Assembly: GCF_016466415.2 (NCBI RefSeq)
Contig: NZ_CP066771.1
Coordinates: 3,224,001-3,288,000, forward strand
Direction: 5' to 3'
Origin: Ralstonia pickettii
GTDB taxonomy: Bacteria > Pseudomonadota > Gammaproteobacteria > Burkholderiales > Burkholderiaceae
Length of the DNA: 64,000 nucleotides
Part shown: piece by piece, positions 53,962 through 63,477 of the stretch
Position numbering within the stretch: position 1 is the stretch's first letter
Layout: each line of letters starts with the position of its first letter
Position numbers and translations under genes: made by a program
The notes under the pieces: generated by a model
What the model was told of the DNA's origin: nothing
Database searches by the model: none
What the model saw: only the letters and a program-made list of their open reading frames with translations

Positions 53962-55356
53962 TCAGAGGCCCATGGCCGTCTTGACCACGCCGAACACTTT
54001 CGTGTTGTCCAGCGTGCCCTTCAGCGGTGCGCTGCCCGGACCAGAGGAGAACAGCATCACATCCCCGCCGCCGTGCGTTTCCGAACCAGGCGTGCCGAGC
54101 TGCACGCCCACTTCCTGCAGGTAATCGTCTGCCGCCGTGTCGACCGCGGCCACGTTGTCGCGGGTGGCTTTGCGCGTCGTGCCGCCGTTGCCGAACACCA
54201 GTGTGGTGTACGGCAGGCCGTCGGCGGCCAATTGCGGCTGGCCGGTCTTGATGTCGTTCGACACGCCCAGGATCGGATTGCCCTTGCGGGGGTAGCCGTT
54301 GATCGTCATCGTGTGGTCGTGGTCGGCCGTGACGACGATCAGCGTGTTCGACAGATCCGCCGTGCCCAGCGCGCGCTTGATGGCTTCGTCAAACGCACCC
54401 GCATCTTCCAGCGCGCGCTTGGCATTGGTGCCGTGCAGCGCGTGGTCGATGCGGCCGCCTTCCACCATCAGGAAGTAGCCCTTGCCGTTTTTCTGCAGCA
54501 CGCGGATGGCCTTCTCGGTCATGTCCGCCAGGCTCGGCTCGTCCACGCTCTTCTTCACGCGGTCCAGCTCGTAGTTCATGTGGTCGAGGTTGAACAGGCC
54601 GAGCAGCTTGTTCGTGGTGGCCGGGTTGACAGCCGCCAGTTGCGTGCCGGTGGACACATAGGTGTAGTTGGCTGCCTGGAACTGCGCGGTCAGATCGGTC
54701 GTGTCGGTGCGCTTGCTGCCCGTCGTGCCCTGCGGCAGGTAGTGACGGCGGCCGCCGCCGAGCAGCACGTCCAGGCCATCCTTGAGCGCGGTGTTGTACA
54801 GCGCGTTGCCCGGCGCGCCTTGCGCGGCTATCTGGTTTTCACCGTCGCGGTGGCAGATGTGCGAGTACGTGGCGGCCGGCGTGGCGTGCGTGACGCGCGT
54901 GGTCGTCACCGCGCCCACCGACTTGCCGGCAGCCTTGGCCAGCTCCAGCAGCGTCACGGCCGGCGTGCCGTTGTTGGCGGGGCACGTGCTGTCTGCACCG
55001 CTCACGTAGCCCTTGCCGGTGGCATCGCTGGCCTTGGTGTCGGCCGACATGGAGATGACTTCGTTGTTCATCTTCACGCCGGTCATGTACGCCGACATCG
55101 ACGGCGCGCTGTCGGTGGTCTGCGCATCGTTGGAGTACGTCTTGATGCGCGCCGTGCGCTTGAGCGATTCCATCGTCAGGCGCCCGGCCTCGCCCACCTT
55201 GTAGATGCGCGTGGCGGTGACGGTGGTCGGGCCCATGCCATCGCCCAGGAAGAAGATCACGTTCTTGGCTTCACCGGCGGCGTGCGCTTGGGCGCAGGCA
55301 CCGGCCGCCAGCGCCAGCAGCGTGGCGCGCAGGATACGGTTCGATTGCGTGTTCAT
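53962..55356 (-). CDS. Alkaline phosphatase (PhoA family), exported
   Basis: 464 residues with a Sec signal (RATLLALAAGACAQAHAAGE). Metal-site and nucleophile motifs are KNVIFFLGDGMGPTTVTATR, TTDSAPSMSAYMTGVKMNNE (catalytic Ser), THATPAATYSHICHRDGENQ, MVEGGRIDHALHGTNAKRAL, VVTADHDHTM and SETHGGGDVMLFSSGPGS. It hydrolyses phosphomonoesters in the periplasm. It is a paralogue of the gene 17 bp upstream, evidently a tandem duplication. A clear Pho box was not found. Confidence 0.93.
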   Translation of the reverse strand: MNTQSNRILRATLLALAAGACAQAHAAGEAKNVIFFLGDGMGPTTVTATRIYKVGEAGRLTMESLKRTARIKTYSNDAQTTDSAPSMSAYMTGVKMNNEVISMSADTKASDATGKGYVSGADSTCPANNGTPAVTLLELAKAAGKSVGAVTTTRVTHATPAATYSHICHRDGENQIAAQGAPGNALYNTALKDGLDVLLGGGRRHYLPQGTTGSKRTDTTDLTAQFQAANYTYVSTGTQLAAVNPATTNKLLGLFNLDHMNYELDRVKKSVDEPSLADMTEKAIRVLQKNGKGYFLMVEGGRIDHALHGTNAKRALEDAGAFDEAIKRALGTADLSNTLIVVTADHDHTMTINGYPRKGNPILGVSNDIKTGQPQLAADGLPYTTLVFGNGGTTRKATRDNVAAVDTAADDYLQEVGVQLGTPGSETHGGGDVMLFSSGPGSAPLKGTLDNTKVFGVVKTAMGL

Positions 55357-55373
55357 GATGTGCCCTCTCCCTC

Positions 55374-56831
55374 TTACAGACCCATGGCCTGCTTGATGAG
55401 GCCGAAGACCTCGGTGTTGTCCATCGTGCCGGTAAAGCGCTCGGCGCCCAGGCCGCGTGCGCCGATGAAGACATCGGTGCCGCCATGCGTTTCGCCACCC
55501 GGTGCAACCGGGATCACGGCTTCCTGGTGGTAGTTCTTGTCGTACACGGCAGCATCGGTCAGCGCGCCGCGCGTGGCCGGGCGGTTCTCACCCGTGCCGA
55601 AGCCGATGATGGTGAACGGGTTGCCGCCCGTGTCGGTGGCGTTGGCGCCCGTCACGTAGTTCTTGAGTAGGCCCAGCACGCCGGGGTTGCTGTCACTGGT
55701 CGGGCCCGTGCGCTTGGCGTAGCCGTTGAGCACCAGCGTGTGGTCGTGGTCAGCCGTGACGACGATCAGCGTGTTCTTCAGGCCCGGGTCGATCGTGTTG
55801 AGCTTGTCGATCGCGCCGCGGATGGCGGAGTCGAACGCCACCGTGTCCTGCAGCGCCTTGCGGGCGGTGGTTTCGTGCAGCGCGTGGTCGATGCGGCCGC
55901 CTTCCACCATCAGGAAGAAGCCCTTCTTCTTGGCGGCGAGCACGTCGATGGCCTTGTTGGTCATCTCGCCCAGGCTCGGCTCCTTGCTCGGGTCACGATC
56001 CAGGTCGTACGACATGTGGCTGCTGGTGAACAGGCCGACGACCTTGCCGTCGGTGGCTTGCAGCGTGTCGAATTCGGCCTTGTTGCTGACATAGCGGTAG
56101 CCGCCCGCCTTGAGTTCGGCGATCAGGTCGCGGCCATCGGTGCGTGCGCCGCCTGCCGTGGTCGGCTGGAAGTGCTTGCGGCCGCCGCCGAAGACCACGT
56201 CCACACCATCGCCCAGCGCAGCGTTGAAGCCCTTGCCGGCCGGCGTGAGTTGCGCGGCGATGGTGTTCTCGCCGTCGCGATGGCAGATGTGCGAATACGT
56301 GGCGGCCGGCGTGGCGTGCGTGATGCGCGTGGTGGTGACCACGCCCGTGCCGTAGCCCGCAGCCTTCATCAGTTCGAGCAGCGTCGTGACGGGCTTGCCG
56401 TTGCCGCTCGGGCAGATGCTGTCGGCGCCCGAGAGGTAATCCTTGCCGCCCGCGTCATAGGCCATCGTGTCCGGCGACATCGAGATGACCTCGTTGTTCA
56501 TCTTCACGCCGGTCATGTAGGCCGACATCGACGGCGCGGAATCCGTCACCTGCGCGTTGTTCGAGAACGTCCGCACGAAGCCGGTTTCCGGCAGCGTGTC
56601 CATGGTCAGCTCGCCGTCTTCGCCCACCTTGTAGATGCGCGCGGCGGTCATGGTGGTCATGCCCATGCCGTCGCCCAGGAAGAACACGACGTTCTTGGCG
56701 GGCGTGGTGGGCGTACCGGCGTCGGGCGCTGCGGTGCCGGCGTTGCTGGATGTGCCGTCGCTGCCGCACGCTGCCATGGCGAGCGCGGCTGCTACGGCGG
56801 CGGCGTACTTCGTAAGTTTGTGGTTGTGCAT
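55374..56831 (-). CDS. Alkaline phosphatase (PhoA family), lipoprotein form
   Basis: 485 residues. The N terminus has a lipobox (ALAMAACGSDG), so this paralogue should be membrane-anchored. A Thr/Ala/Pro linker (SSNAGTAAPDAGTPTTPA) precedes the catalytic domain: NVVFFLGDGMGMTTMTAARI, VTDSAPSMSAYMTGVKMNNE, MVEGGRIDHALHETTARKAL, VVTADHDHTL and GETHGGTDVFIGARGLG. First gene of the phosphatase run. It shares most motifs with the downstream copy, but the signal region differs. Confidence 0.93.
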   Translation of the reverse strand: MHNHKLTKYAAAVAAALAMAACGSDGTSSNAGTAAPDAGTPTTPAKNVVFFLGDGMGMTTMTAARIYKVGEDGELTMDTLPETGFVRTFSNNAQVTDSAPSMSAYMTGVKMNNEVISMSPDTMAYDAGGKDYLSGADSICPSGNGKPVTTLLELMKAAGYGTGVVTTTRITHATPAATYSHICHRDGENTIAAQLTPAGKGFNAALGDGVDVVFGGGRKHFQPTTAGGARTDGRDLIAELKAGGYRYVSNKAEFDTLQATDGKVVGLFTSSHMSYDLDRDPSKEPSLGEMTNKAIDVLAAKKKGFFLMVEGGRIDHALHETTARKALQDTVAFDSAIRGAIDKLNTIDPGLKNTLIVVTADHDHTLVLNGYAKRTGPTSDSNPGVLGLLKNYVTGANATDTGGNPFTIIGFGTGENRPATRGALTDAAVYDKNYHQEAVIPVAPGGETHGGTDVFIGARGLGAERFTGTMDNTEVFGLIKQAMGL

Positions 56832-56957
56832 CGTTGGCTCCCTGAACGATGCCCGGCACTTTGGTGGTGGGGTGTTGCAGGTCCGTGATGCGGGGGGGGC
56901 GCTTCTTAACCCGATCGCAAGGTTTCCGACCCGCTGGTGGATTGACAGCCGCGTCGT

Positions 56958-56984
56958 ATATCCCCAGTCCGTCTCTGGGGATAT
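56958..56984. terminator. Hairpin ATATCCCCAG / CTGGGGATAT
   Basis: A perfect 10-bp stem with a 7-nt loop lies 14 bp beyond the stop of the truncated small gene. The T-rich tail is weak on both strands, so it may be an inefficient terminator or a mRNA-end hairpin. Confidence 0.5.
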
Positions 56985-56997
56985 GTCTTTCTCATTC

Positions 56998-57120
56998 TTA
57001 CTGGTTCTCGCCAGCCCGTTCTACGGCGGTGAGCACTTCCCACGTTTCAGGGTTGACCTGACGGCCTTCCAGCGTTGTTAGCACGAACGCGCCGATGGCA
57101 TCGAGAAACCCGCGCCTAAA
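56998..57120 (-). pseudogene. 3' remnant of the 32.5-kb small island gene
   Basis: The minus strand encodes FLDAIGAFVLTTLEGRQVNP followed by ETWEVLTAVERAGENQ and a stop. This parallels FIDAIDAYLSMSLGGSDVDP and HTWEVLAAIERRR of the gene at 32486-32770. The 5' half is missing; leader element copy B abuts almost directly, with a stop in the joined frame. It is an internally deleted copy of the leader-plus-gene unit. Confidence 0.7.
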
Positions 57121-57140
57121 TTCCGGCGGGTGGATGCCGG

Positions 57141-57221
57141 TAGGCGTGCACAAGCACCGGACATGAAAAAGGCCGCGCGAAAGGCGGCTGTCCGTCTGGA
57201 AGTTGGTGGGCTGCTAAACCC
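57141..57221 (-). repeat. Dispersed leader element, copy B
   Basis: In minus orientation it reads GGGTTTAGCAGCCCACC ... CCAGACGGACAGCCGCCT ... GTCCGGTGCTTGTGCACG-CCTA, nearly identical to copy A at 32168-32249. It precedes the truncated small gene, in the same relative order as copy A. Confidence 0.75.
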
Positions 57222-57443
57222 GGCCATCGCAAAAGCGATGACATGCGGGTTATAGCGATGATGGGTTGTGCGATGCGGATGCCGGGAAGGCAGCAGTCGA
57301 GCGCAGTCTGTGCGTGACAACTCTTAACGCAGTTGCCCGTCATTCTGATTTGATTCCAAGACTACGCGCGTTACCGTAACGGCGAACCACAACACCATGC
57401 ATGTCTTCACGAAGTTGGCGTGTCACGCACGAGGAGCACAGAG

Positions 57444-60044
57444 ATGGGCGCAGCAGAACGCATGTCCAACATGATCGGCAGCTCCCGTACAGTCAGCGCG
57501 ACGAGCAGCTCGATTCCTGACCTGCTCGGGGTGCCACAGCTTGAATTCGTCCGCGTAGTTGGCCGCGAAGCCCTGAGCGAGCTGTTTACTTACACGGTCG
57601 ATCTGCGCCCCGTCTCCCTCGCCGCCGACCAATCCATGCTCGAATCCGACCTGGATGCCGCCATCGGCCACGAGATGACTTTGTCGATTGAACTGGACGG
57701 CATGGGCGCTGGCCTGCTTGGCGGCGTCGGTGCAGGAACGCGAGAAATCACCGGGCTCATCACCGCCATCGAACTCATCGGCGGCGTGGACGACAACCGG
57801 CGCTACCGCTACACCCTGCGTCCTTGGCTCTGGTTGGCGACGAGGACCTCTGACTACAAAGCCTTCCAGAACAGAACCGTCATCGACATCCTCGATGAAG
57901 TCCTCGCCGACTACAACTTCAGCGTCGACAAGCGTCTGGACACCAGCGTCTACCCCAAACTGATCTGGGAAGTGCAGCACGGCGAAACCGACGCTCACTT
58001 CATCCAACGCCTCACCGAACAATGGGGCATCAGCTACTTCTTCGAACACGACGGCGGACATCATCGCCTAGTCCTCGTTTCTGAATCGGGCGCCTGGCGC
58101 AAGTTTCCCAGTGCGGCATATCACACCTTGCCGATCTACCCGCAAGGCTTTAAGGTCGACCAGGAGCACCTCACGCGCTTCGAACCTATCAACCGCCTGT
58201 GCACTGGCAAAGTCACGTTCAAGGACTACGACCCGCGCCAGCCCAAAGCCGATCTGACCACCGACGACAGCCTGCCGCGCGACACGCTGTTCTCCGAGTT
58301 CGAGCGCTACGAATACGAACCCGGCCTCTACGCCAGCCGAGACATTGGCAGCCTGCACGCCCGCATCCATATGGAAACGCACCGCGCCAAAGGCCGGCGC
58401 ATGCGTGGCGTCGGCAATCTGCGTGGTGTCACGGCCGGCAACACCTATCATATTGCCAACCACGACCACGACGCGCTCAACCGCGAAGTCCTGATTGTGA
58501 GCACCGAGCTGTTGCTCGAAGACGTGGGCATCCACAGCGGCGGCACTCAGCAATACACCTGCCGCGTCAGCTTCGAAGCCCAGCCGACGGATGAAGTCTT
58601 GCGTCCCGCACTCACGGCGCACAAGCGCCGCGTCCAAGGCATCCAGCGCGCCGTCGTCACAGGCCCCGAGAACCAAGAGATCTGGACCAACGACCACGGC
58701 TGCGTCAAAGTCCAGTTCGAATGGGACCGGTACGGCCAATACGACGAGAATTCGTCACCCTGGGTGCGCGTGTCCAACGGCTGGTCGGGCGACCAGTTCG
58801 GCACCATGCACGTTCCCCGCATTGGGCAGGAAGTCCTCGTTGACTACCTCAACGGCGATCCGAACACGCCCATCATCGTCGGGCGCGTCCCCAACCAGCT
58901 CAACACACCGCCCTGGAGTCTGCCCACCCAGCACGCCTTGTCCGGTGTTGCCAGCAAAGAGCTCTTTGGGCAGCGGCGCAACCACCTGCTGATGGACGAC
59001 ACGCAGGGCCAGATCCAGGCCCAGTTGTCGTCTGACCATCTGACATCCCAACTCAACCTGGGCTATCTGACTAGCGTCCCCGGCAACCCCGGCAGAAAGG
59101 ATGCCCGGGGCGAGGGCTTCGATCTGCGCACCGATGGCCAGGGCAGCCTGCGAGGAGGCAGGGGCCTGTTCTTTACCGCAGAGGGGCAAATCGCCGCCGT
59201 TGGCGGTCACCTTACGCGCGACGAATTTATCCGTTGCATGCGCGCAGCGCTAGAGGCGGCCGAATCTCTGGGCAACTACAGCAGCCAGCACGAAGCGCTC
59301 AAGACCGACACCGATCCGCAATCCCAGCTCACCCAAGCCATTGAAGACTGGGACGCGGGCGCCAACAATCACAAGGACGCGGGAGGACAGGGCGGGCAAC
59401 GCATCATCGGCGCCTACGCCCCGGCCGGCATGGCCTTCGCTACACCCGAGACGCTGACCAGCTACGCCGGCAAGCATATCGACACCATATCGAAGCTCAA
59501 CCAGCAATACACCGCTGGTCAGCAGTACGTTGTCAACGGCGGCACTGGGATCAGCCTGTTTGCCCACAGTGGTGACTGGAAGGCGATCGCCCACCGGGGC
59601 CAACTTGTACTGCAGGCACAAGCCAAGAGCATCGAGGTCAATGCCAAGACCGACGTGGTCATCACGGCCACTGACGGCACGGTGCTGCTCAACGCCAAGA
59701 CGGGTATCACGATCATGAGCGGCAACGCCGGCATCCGCATTGCCGACGGCTGCGTGGACATCTTTGGGCCGACACGCGTGCATGCGCATACCGCTGACTT
59801 TGATGCGCCGGGGCCGCAGAGCATTTCTGCTGCTATGAACGACTGGACGAACAGCCCATTCGACGAGGGCTTCCAACTTCTGGATGAGGCAACAGGCAAG
59901 CCGCTGGCCCAATACCGCTACGAGCTGATCCGACAGGACGGCACCGTGATTTCCGGTGTGACCGGCCATGACGGCCATCTTTCACAGCAGTGCAGTGAGA
60001 TTGCGGAAGCGCTGGAACTACGCATTCTTGGATGTGCTTTCTGA
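57444..60044 (+). CDS. vgrG: T6SS spike protein VgrG with C-terminal extension
   Basis: 866 residues from ATG 57444 with GAGGAG upstream. The gp27-like part contains FVRVVGREALSELFTYTVDL and WEVQHGETDAHFIQRLTEQW, then ISYFFEHDGG. The gp5/OB part has QNQ-like ENQEIWTNDHGCVKVQFEWD, SPWVRVSNGWSGDQFGTMHV and IGQEVLVDYLNGDPNTPIIV. A DUF2345-type beta-prism stretch (GISLFAHSGDWKAIAHRGQL ... SGNAGIRIADG) follows. The last about 60 residues (DEGFQLLDEATGKPLAQYRY, VTGHDGHLSQQ) form a transthyretin-like adaptor tail. Forms the trimeric puncturing tip. It is followed 42 bp later by a lipase effector. Confidence 0.95.
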   Translation: MGAAERMSNMIGSSRTVSATSSSIPDLLGVPQLEFVRVVGREALSELFTYTVDLRPVSLAADQSMLESDLDAAIGHEMTLSIELDGMGAGLLGGVGAGTREITGLITAIELIGGVDDNRRYRYTLRPWLWLATRTSDYKAFQNRTVIDILDEVLADYNFSVDKRLDTSVYPKLIWEVQHGETDAHFIQRLTEQWGISYFFEHDGGHHRLVLVSESGAWRKFPSAAYHTLPIYPQGFKVDQEHLTRFEPINRLCTGKVTFKDYDPRQPKADLTTDDSLPRDTLFSEFERYEYEPGLYASRDIGSLHARIHMETHRAKGRRMRGVGNLRGVTAGNTYHIANHDHDALNREVLIVSTELLLEDVGIHSGGTQQYTCRVSFEAQPTDEVLRPALTAHKRRVQGIQRAVVTGPENQEIWTNDHGCVKVQFEWDRYGQYDENSSPWVRVSNGWSGDQFGTMHVPRIGQEVLVDYLNGDPNTPIIVGRVPNQLNTPPWSLPTQHALSGVASKELFGQRRNHLLMDDTQGQIQAQLSSDHLTSQLNLGYLTSVPGNPGRKDARGEGFDLRTDGQGSLRGGRGLFFTAEGQIAAVGGHLTRDEFIRCMRAALEAAESLGNYSSQHEALKTDTDPQSQLTQAIEDWDAGANNHKDAGGQGGQRIIGAYAPAGMAFATPETLTSYAGKHIDTISKLNQQYTAGQQYVVNGGTGISLFAHSGDWKAIAHRGQLVLQAQAKSIEVNAKTDVVITATDGTVLLNAKTGITIMSGNAGIRIADGCVDIFGPTRVHAHTADFDAPGPQSISAAMNDWTNSPFDEGFQLLDEATGKPLAQYRYELIRQDGTVISGVTGHDGHLSQQCSEIAEALELRILGCAF

Positions 60045-60086
60045 ACGCCAAGACGAGGGCGTTACAAGAATAGACGACAGAACGAT

Positions 60087-61727
60087 ATGGCAGATCAACC
60101 AAACAAAAACACTGGCCCCAGAGTTGCAACGGGCCACCCCAGCCCCGACGGGTCGATGCGGTATAGCTGGAACCTGACATCCACTGACCTGACCGATCTG
60201 GTTCAACTGAGACTTCAACCGGTACCGGTGCTGCCCATTATTTTTGTGCCGGGCATTATGGGGAGCAACCTAAAGAGCAAACCGAGCGGGCGAGACAAGG
60301 GGACCGCTGTCTGGCGGTTAAATGATGTAGCCGGGAGCGGTAAGCCTTTAGGGCTGGCGAAAGAAATGATCTTCAAGAAGGCAGGCGAGCGGCAAGCCGC
60401 GCTGAACCCCAGCACGACCGTCGTTGACAACGAGGGTGCGCTTCCCTCGCGCCCTGCGGGCAGCATACGCAGCCAGGCCGAATATATGGCACGCGGTTGG
60501 GGGGAGGTGGGTGAGGCGAGTTACCACAGCTTTCTGGTGTGGTTGGAAGAGGCACTTAACAGCAGCACTAAGTCCCACAACCGGAAGCTGGAGGAGACGC
60601 TCAAGGCAGCCTTTGACAATAACGGACATGCGCTCGGTGCAGTCAAACCGTTTGAGCCTTGCCACGTGTCCGACATCAATCAGGCCCTGCGGTGGCACTA
60701 CCCCGTGTATGCATGCGGCTACAACTGGCTGCAAGACAACAAGGAATCTGCCCAGACGCTCAAGAAACGAATCGAAAGCGTGATCCGGGCCCACAACCAA
60801 GGGTTCGGGCAATGCGAGCAGGTTCTCGTGATCACCCATTCCATGGGCGGACTGGTGGCGCGCGCCTGTGCACAACTGCAAGGCATGGCCGGCAGGATTG
60901 CAGGCATTGTGCACGGCGTTATGCCTGCCACAGGTGCGCCGGTCGCGTACCGCCGTTGCAAGGTGGGCATGTGGGACGAGGATTACAAAGCAGGTCTCGT
61001 GATCGGCAATAATGGCCAGGACGTGACCGCTGTGTTCGCCCAATCCCCCGGCGCGCTCGAGTTGCTGCCATCCGGGCAATACAACAACCACTGGCTGCGC
61101 GTAAAAGACCCGTCCGGTACCGACATGCTGCCTCCCATTGCCGATCCCTATGAAGGAATCTACGGGATCAAGGACAAGTGGTGGGGCTTGATCAAGGAGG
61201 AGTGGTTGGCACCGGAGGGCGGAACGAATTTGCAGTGGACTGACGCGGTAACGAATATACGTAAGGCCAAGGAGTTTCACGCCAGCATTATCAACAGCTA
61301 CCACGCAAACACCTACGGCTTCCATGGCGCCGATCCCAAGCAGGCCAGCTTCGAGCATGTCGAATGGCGTATGAAGATCGGGCAGTCGCCCACCGATGGA
61401 TCGCGGCCTCCCAACCCGCAGTCAGTGATGCAGATGTCGCCGCAGGCAGCGCGTATTGAGGGGAGTACCCCGGAATACGTGGGCGGCCAAGGTAAGCGAA
61501 GCCATTACGAACTGCATGCCGCAAAGCAGGATGGCAGCGGAGACGGCACAGTCCCAGCCAGTTCGGGCCGCATGCCGGCCGGCGCGGCGAACGTCAAACA
61601 GTGGTTTGCCCTGAAGGGGTTTAAGCACGAACCCGCCTATAAGGACGACAGTGCCCGTGTGGCCACACTGTACGCCATTGTCAAATTAACTGCACAAGCA
61701 CGCGAACCGAAGAGGGCCGGCGCATGA
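60087..61727 (+). CDS. T6SS lipase effector, Tle4-like
   Basis: 546 residues, no signal peptide. The alpha/beta-hydrolase core starts LPIIFVPGIMGSNLKSKPSG and has nucleophile Ser252 in VLVITHSMGGLVARACAQLQ. Asp486 in GSGDGTVPASSG and His514 in KGFKHEPAYKD complete a plausible triad. It is probably a phospholipase delivered on the adjacent VgrG. The downstream gene overlaps by 4 bp and resembles Tli4 immunity proteins, which favours the Tle4 class; the subclass is inferred from that partner. Confidence 0.8.
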   Translation: MADQPNKNTGPRVATGHPSPDGSMRYSWNLTSTDLTDLVQLRLQPVPVLPIIFVPGIMGSNLKSKPSGRDKGTAVWRLNDVAGSGKPLGLAKEMIFKKAGERQAALNPSTTVVDNEGALPSRPAGSIRSQAEYMARGWGEVGEASYHSFLVWLEEALNSSTKSHNRKLEETLKAAFDNNGHALGAVKPFEPCHVSDINQALRWHYPVYACGYNWLQDNKESAQTLKKRIESVIRAHNQGFGQCEQVLVITHSMGGLVARACAQLQGMAGRIAGIVHGVMPATGAPVAYRRCKVGMWDEDYKAGLVIGNNGQDVTAVFAQSPGALELLPSGQYNNHWLRVKDPSGTDMLPPIADPYEGIYGIKDKWWGLIKEEWLAPEGGTNLQWTDAVTNIRKAKEFHASIINSYHANTYGFHGADPKQASFEHVEWRMKIGQSPTDGSRPPNPQSVMQMSPQAARIEGSTPEYVGGQGKRSHYELHAAKQDGSGDGTVPASSGRMPAGAANVKQWFALKGFKHEPAYKDDSARVATLYAIVKLTAQAREPKRAGA

Positions 61728-62845
61728 TGATGGCCCGTTCTGTTCGCACCGCATTCCTAGCCAGCCTGTTACTTGTCGATTGCCAGCGTGCAACCCCCAG
61801 CCCATTTCCACCCATGGACCTAAACCAACCTTTTAAGACTCACTGTGTAGGCCGCATGTTGATCGACCTGCCTGAAGAGATTCGTCAGTATCCCGATAGC
61901 CTGCCGGGTGGTTACGTCAAGCTCTTTTATGGGCTGGACAAGAACTTCAGAACCGTTGACGTGATCGTTCCCGAGCAACGGCAACCGGAAGTCGAGCCGA
62001 CGCTTTTGCGGGAAAAATTTGAGCAGGCCGTGCGTGAGCGCCAAGACGAGTTGCGTGCGAAATTGAACGAGAAGACCAAGGCGCCGATGCTAGTGTCTTC
62101 CAGGCCGGTTGGTGAGAACGGCGTGCTGATCCGACGGTACGAAAGTGCGCAGTTGGGCGACGTTTTCGTGAGCGAGCTACATCTGCTTGCTGATGGTATT
62201 CGGTATGTTGTTTTCGGGGCAGCGATTTATCCCATTGGGGGCATGTATGGCGAAGATGGGGAAACTGCCGAAGTAGTCGAATCTCGCCTAAAGAATCTCG
62301 CTGCCAACACGCGCGCCTATATCAACGCAGAAAGTGCGGGGCCGGGCTTTTGTGTCGACGGCGTTGTGCTCAATGACAAACACGACGACGAGCGCGGCAA
62401 ATTCGAGTTTGGCAGCTCCTTCCACAAGGACGTGGGCTTCGATATCTACACAGAAGCACTGACTGAGCAAGATGAGGGGTTGCACGCGCGGGCCGCAGAG
62501 CGAATGGCGGGTGCGCCAGCGGGGTTTTGGGCGGGGTTTCATACCCTGCGAAAAGGTATCCGACAAGTGGCGGGAATGCAGGCAGAAGAATCGCTGCATG
62601 ACTTTACCGAGCAGAAGGTCAAGCAGCAGCTATTTGTAGTCGAAACCTGGCGTGATCTTCCTGCCTATGAGCAACCAAGCATGCAAATGCGCATGAGCAC
62701 TGGCGGCCAGCTCAACACGGGCGAATACGTCAGCACCTCGCTGAACAACGACGACGCGGTGCGCCTGTGGGACAAGATCGTGAATTCAATCCGGGTGAGA
62801 CCGGGAGCGGTTGGTCCATCAGGCAAAGCCATGACCAAACGCTGA
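61724..62845 (+). CDS. Tli4-like T6SS immunity lipoprotein
   Basis: 373 residues starting in the lipase stop codon (ATGA). The N-terminal hydrophobic stretch ending LLLVDCQRATPS could serve as a lipobox, placing the protein in the periplasm where the lipase acts. The body begins KTHCVGRMLIDLPEEIRQYP and continues with FRTVDVIVPE and GVLIRRYESAQLGDVFVSEL, features of the Tli4 family. GC content is lower than in vgrG. It should protect the producer from the cognate lipase; the identification is by recalled family features and operon position. Confidence 0.75.
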   Translation: MMMARSVRTAFLASLLLVDCQRATPSPFPPMDLNQPFKTHCVGRMLIDLPEEIRQYPDSLPGGYVKLFYGLDKNFRTVDVIVPEQRQPEVEPTLLREKFEQAVRERQDELRAKLNEKTKAPMLVSSRPVGENGVLIRRYESAQLGDVFVSELHLLADGIRYVVFGAAIYPIGGMYGEDGETAEVVESRLKNLAANTRAYINAESAGPGFCVDGVVLNDKHDDERGKFEFGSSFHKDVGFDIYTEALTEQDEGLHARAAERMAGAPAGFWAGFHTLRKGIRQVAGMQAEESLHDFTEQKVKQQLFVVETWRDLPAYEQPSMQMRMSTGGQLNTGEYVSTSLNNDDAVRLWDKIVNSIRVRPGAVGPSGKAMTKR

Positions 62846-62937
62846 GGCGTTCGTGTGGGCAGTTGCCGCAGACGAAAATTCGCATGCCTCGACCGGAAAT
62901 CGGAGAATTATCTTTAAGACGTTTTTGCGATACCGAT

Positions 62938-63285
62938 ATGTTTCATCGTATTAAATGGGCGATATTCCTTCCGCTGGCGCTGATGTTTGCGGTGTGGGTT
63001 GCAATCGCTGGCTATTATTCATTCGGATGCGGATCCGACGGGTGGGGGTACGCGCTCGCCCTCATGATCATCTTTGTGATTGCAGTTCCTTGGGTTTCAG
63101 CTGTGGCCGTACTGGGAATTTTGGCAGCGATTTTGGCATCATTCTCAATTGAGCCATACATGCTTCTTCGCCGAGGGACTTCAGTGATTGGTATGGGCGC
63201 TGCAGTTCCTGTTGGCTTGTTTGTTGGTGGCTACTTGATGGCGTTCGTCGTGCAATCGCATCCTCGCTGTGGGTTCGGCTTTTGA
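62938..63285 (+). CDS. Small four-helix membrane protein
   Basis: 115 residues from ATG 62938; ATG 62884 would add 18. No good ribosome site is visible for either. Hydrophobic segments are KWAIFLPLALMFAVWVAIAG, ALALMIIFVIAVPW, VAVLGILAAILAS and a Gly-rich GMGAAVPVGLFVGGYLMAFV. It follows the Tli4-like gene by about 90 bp. It is of low GC like its neighbour and may be part of the acquired module. Function unknown. Confidence 0.5.
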   Translation: MFHRIKWAIFLPLALMFAVWVAIAGYYSFGCGSDGWGYALALMIIFVIAVPWVSAVAVLGILAAILASFSIEPYMLLRRGTSVIGMGAAVPVGLFVGGYLMAFVVQSHPRCGFGF

Positions 63286-63477
63286 TGAGGAATGGTGCGT
63301 ACACCGTCGTCAGGTGAGTGCTGGGACACTGCTGTAAACGATAAGCCCGCTGGGACATGTGAGGAGCCGGGCGGTGGGGCCTGTCAGTAATTTCGTGATG
63401 GCATAGGCACTTTGCCCCTGAAAATCGCAATCGACTCGGTAGAAGTTCCCCACCCAAATCCGCTACAATCCATCCCA
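63286..63477. other. Intergenic region with ahcY promoter candidate
   Basis: About 190 bp without coding potential, between the membrane protein gene and the SAH riboswitch. A -10-like TACAAT at 63464-63469 sits just before the riboswitch, so transcription probably begins near 63476. No good -35 element is visible. Confidence 0.45.

Larger units (their letters stand above)
56832..57443. other. Intergenic region with gene remnant and repeat element
   Basis: 612 bp between divergent alkaline phosphatase and vgrG genes. It contains a single CTGTCA half-site-like sequence on the phosphatase side, a 10-bp hairpin, the remnant of a small gene and leader element copy B, described separately. No intact gene. 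Confidence 0.6.

Noticed and set aside
56900-56960. Pho box upstream of the alkaline phosphatases
   Set aside because: Only one CTGTCA half-site-like sequence was seen, without a second copy at 11-bp spacing.
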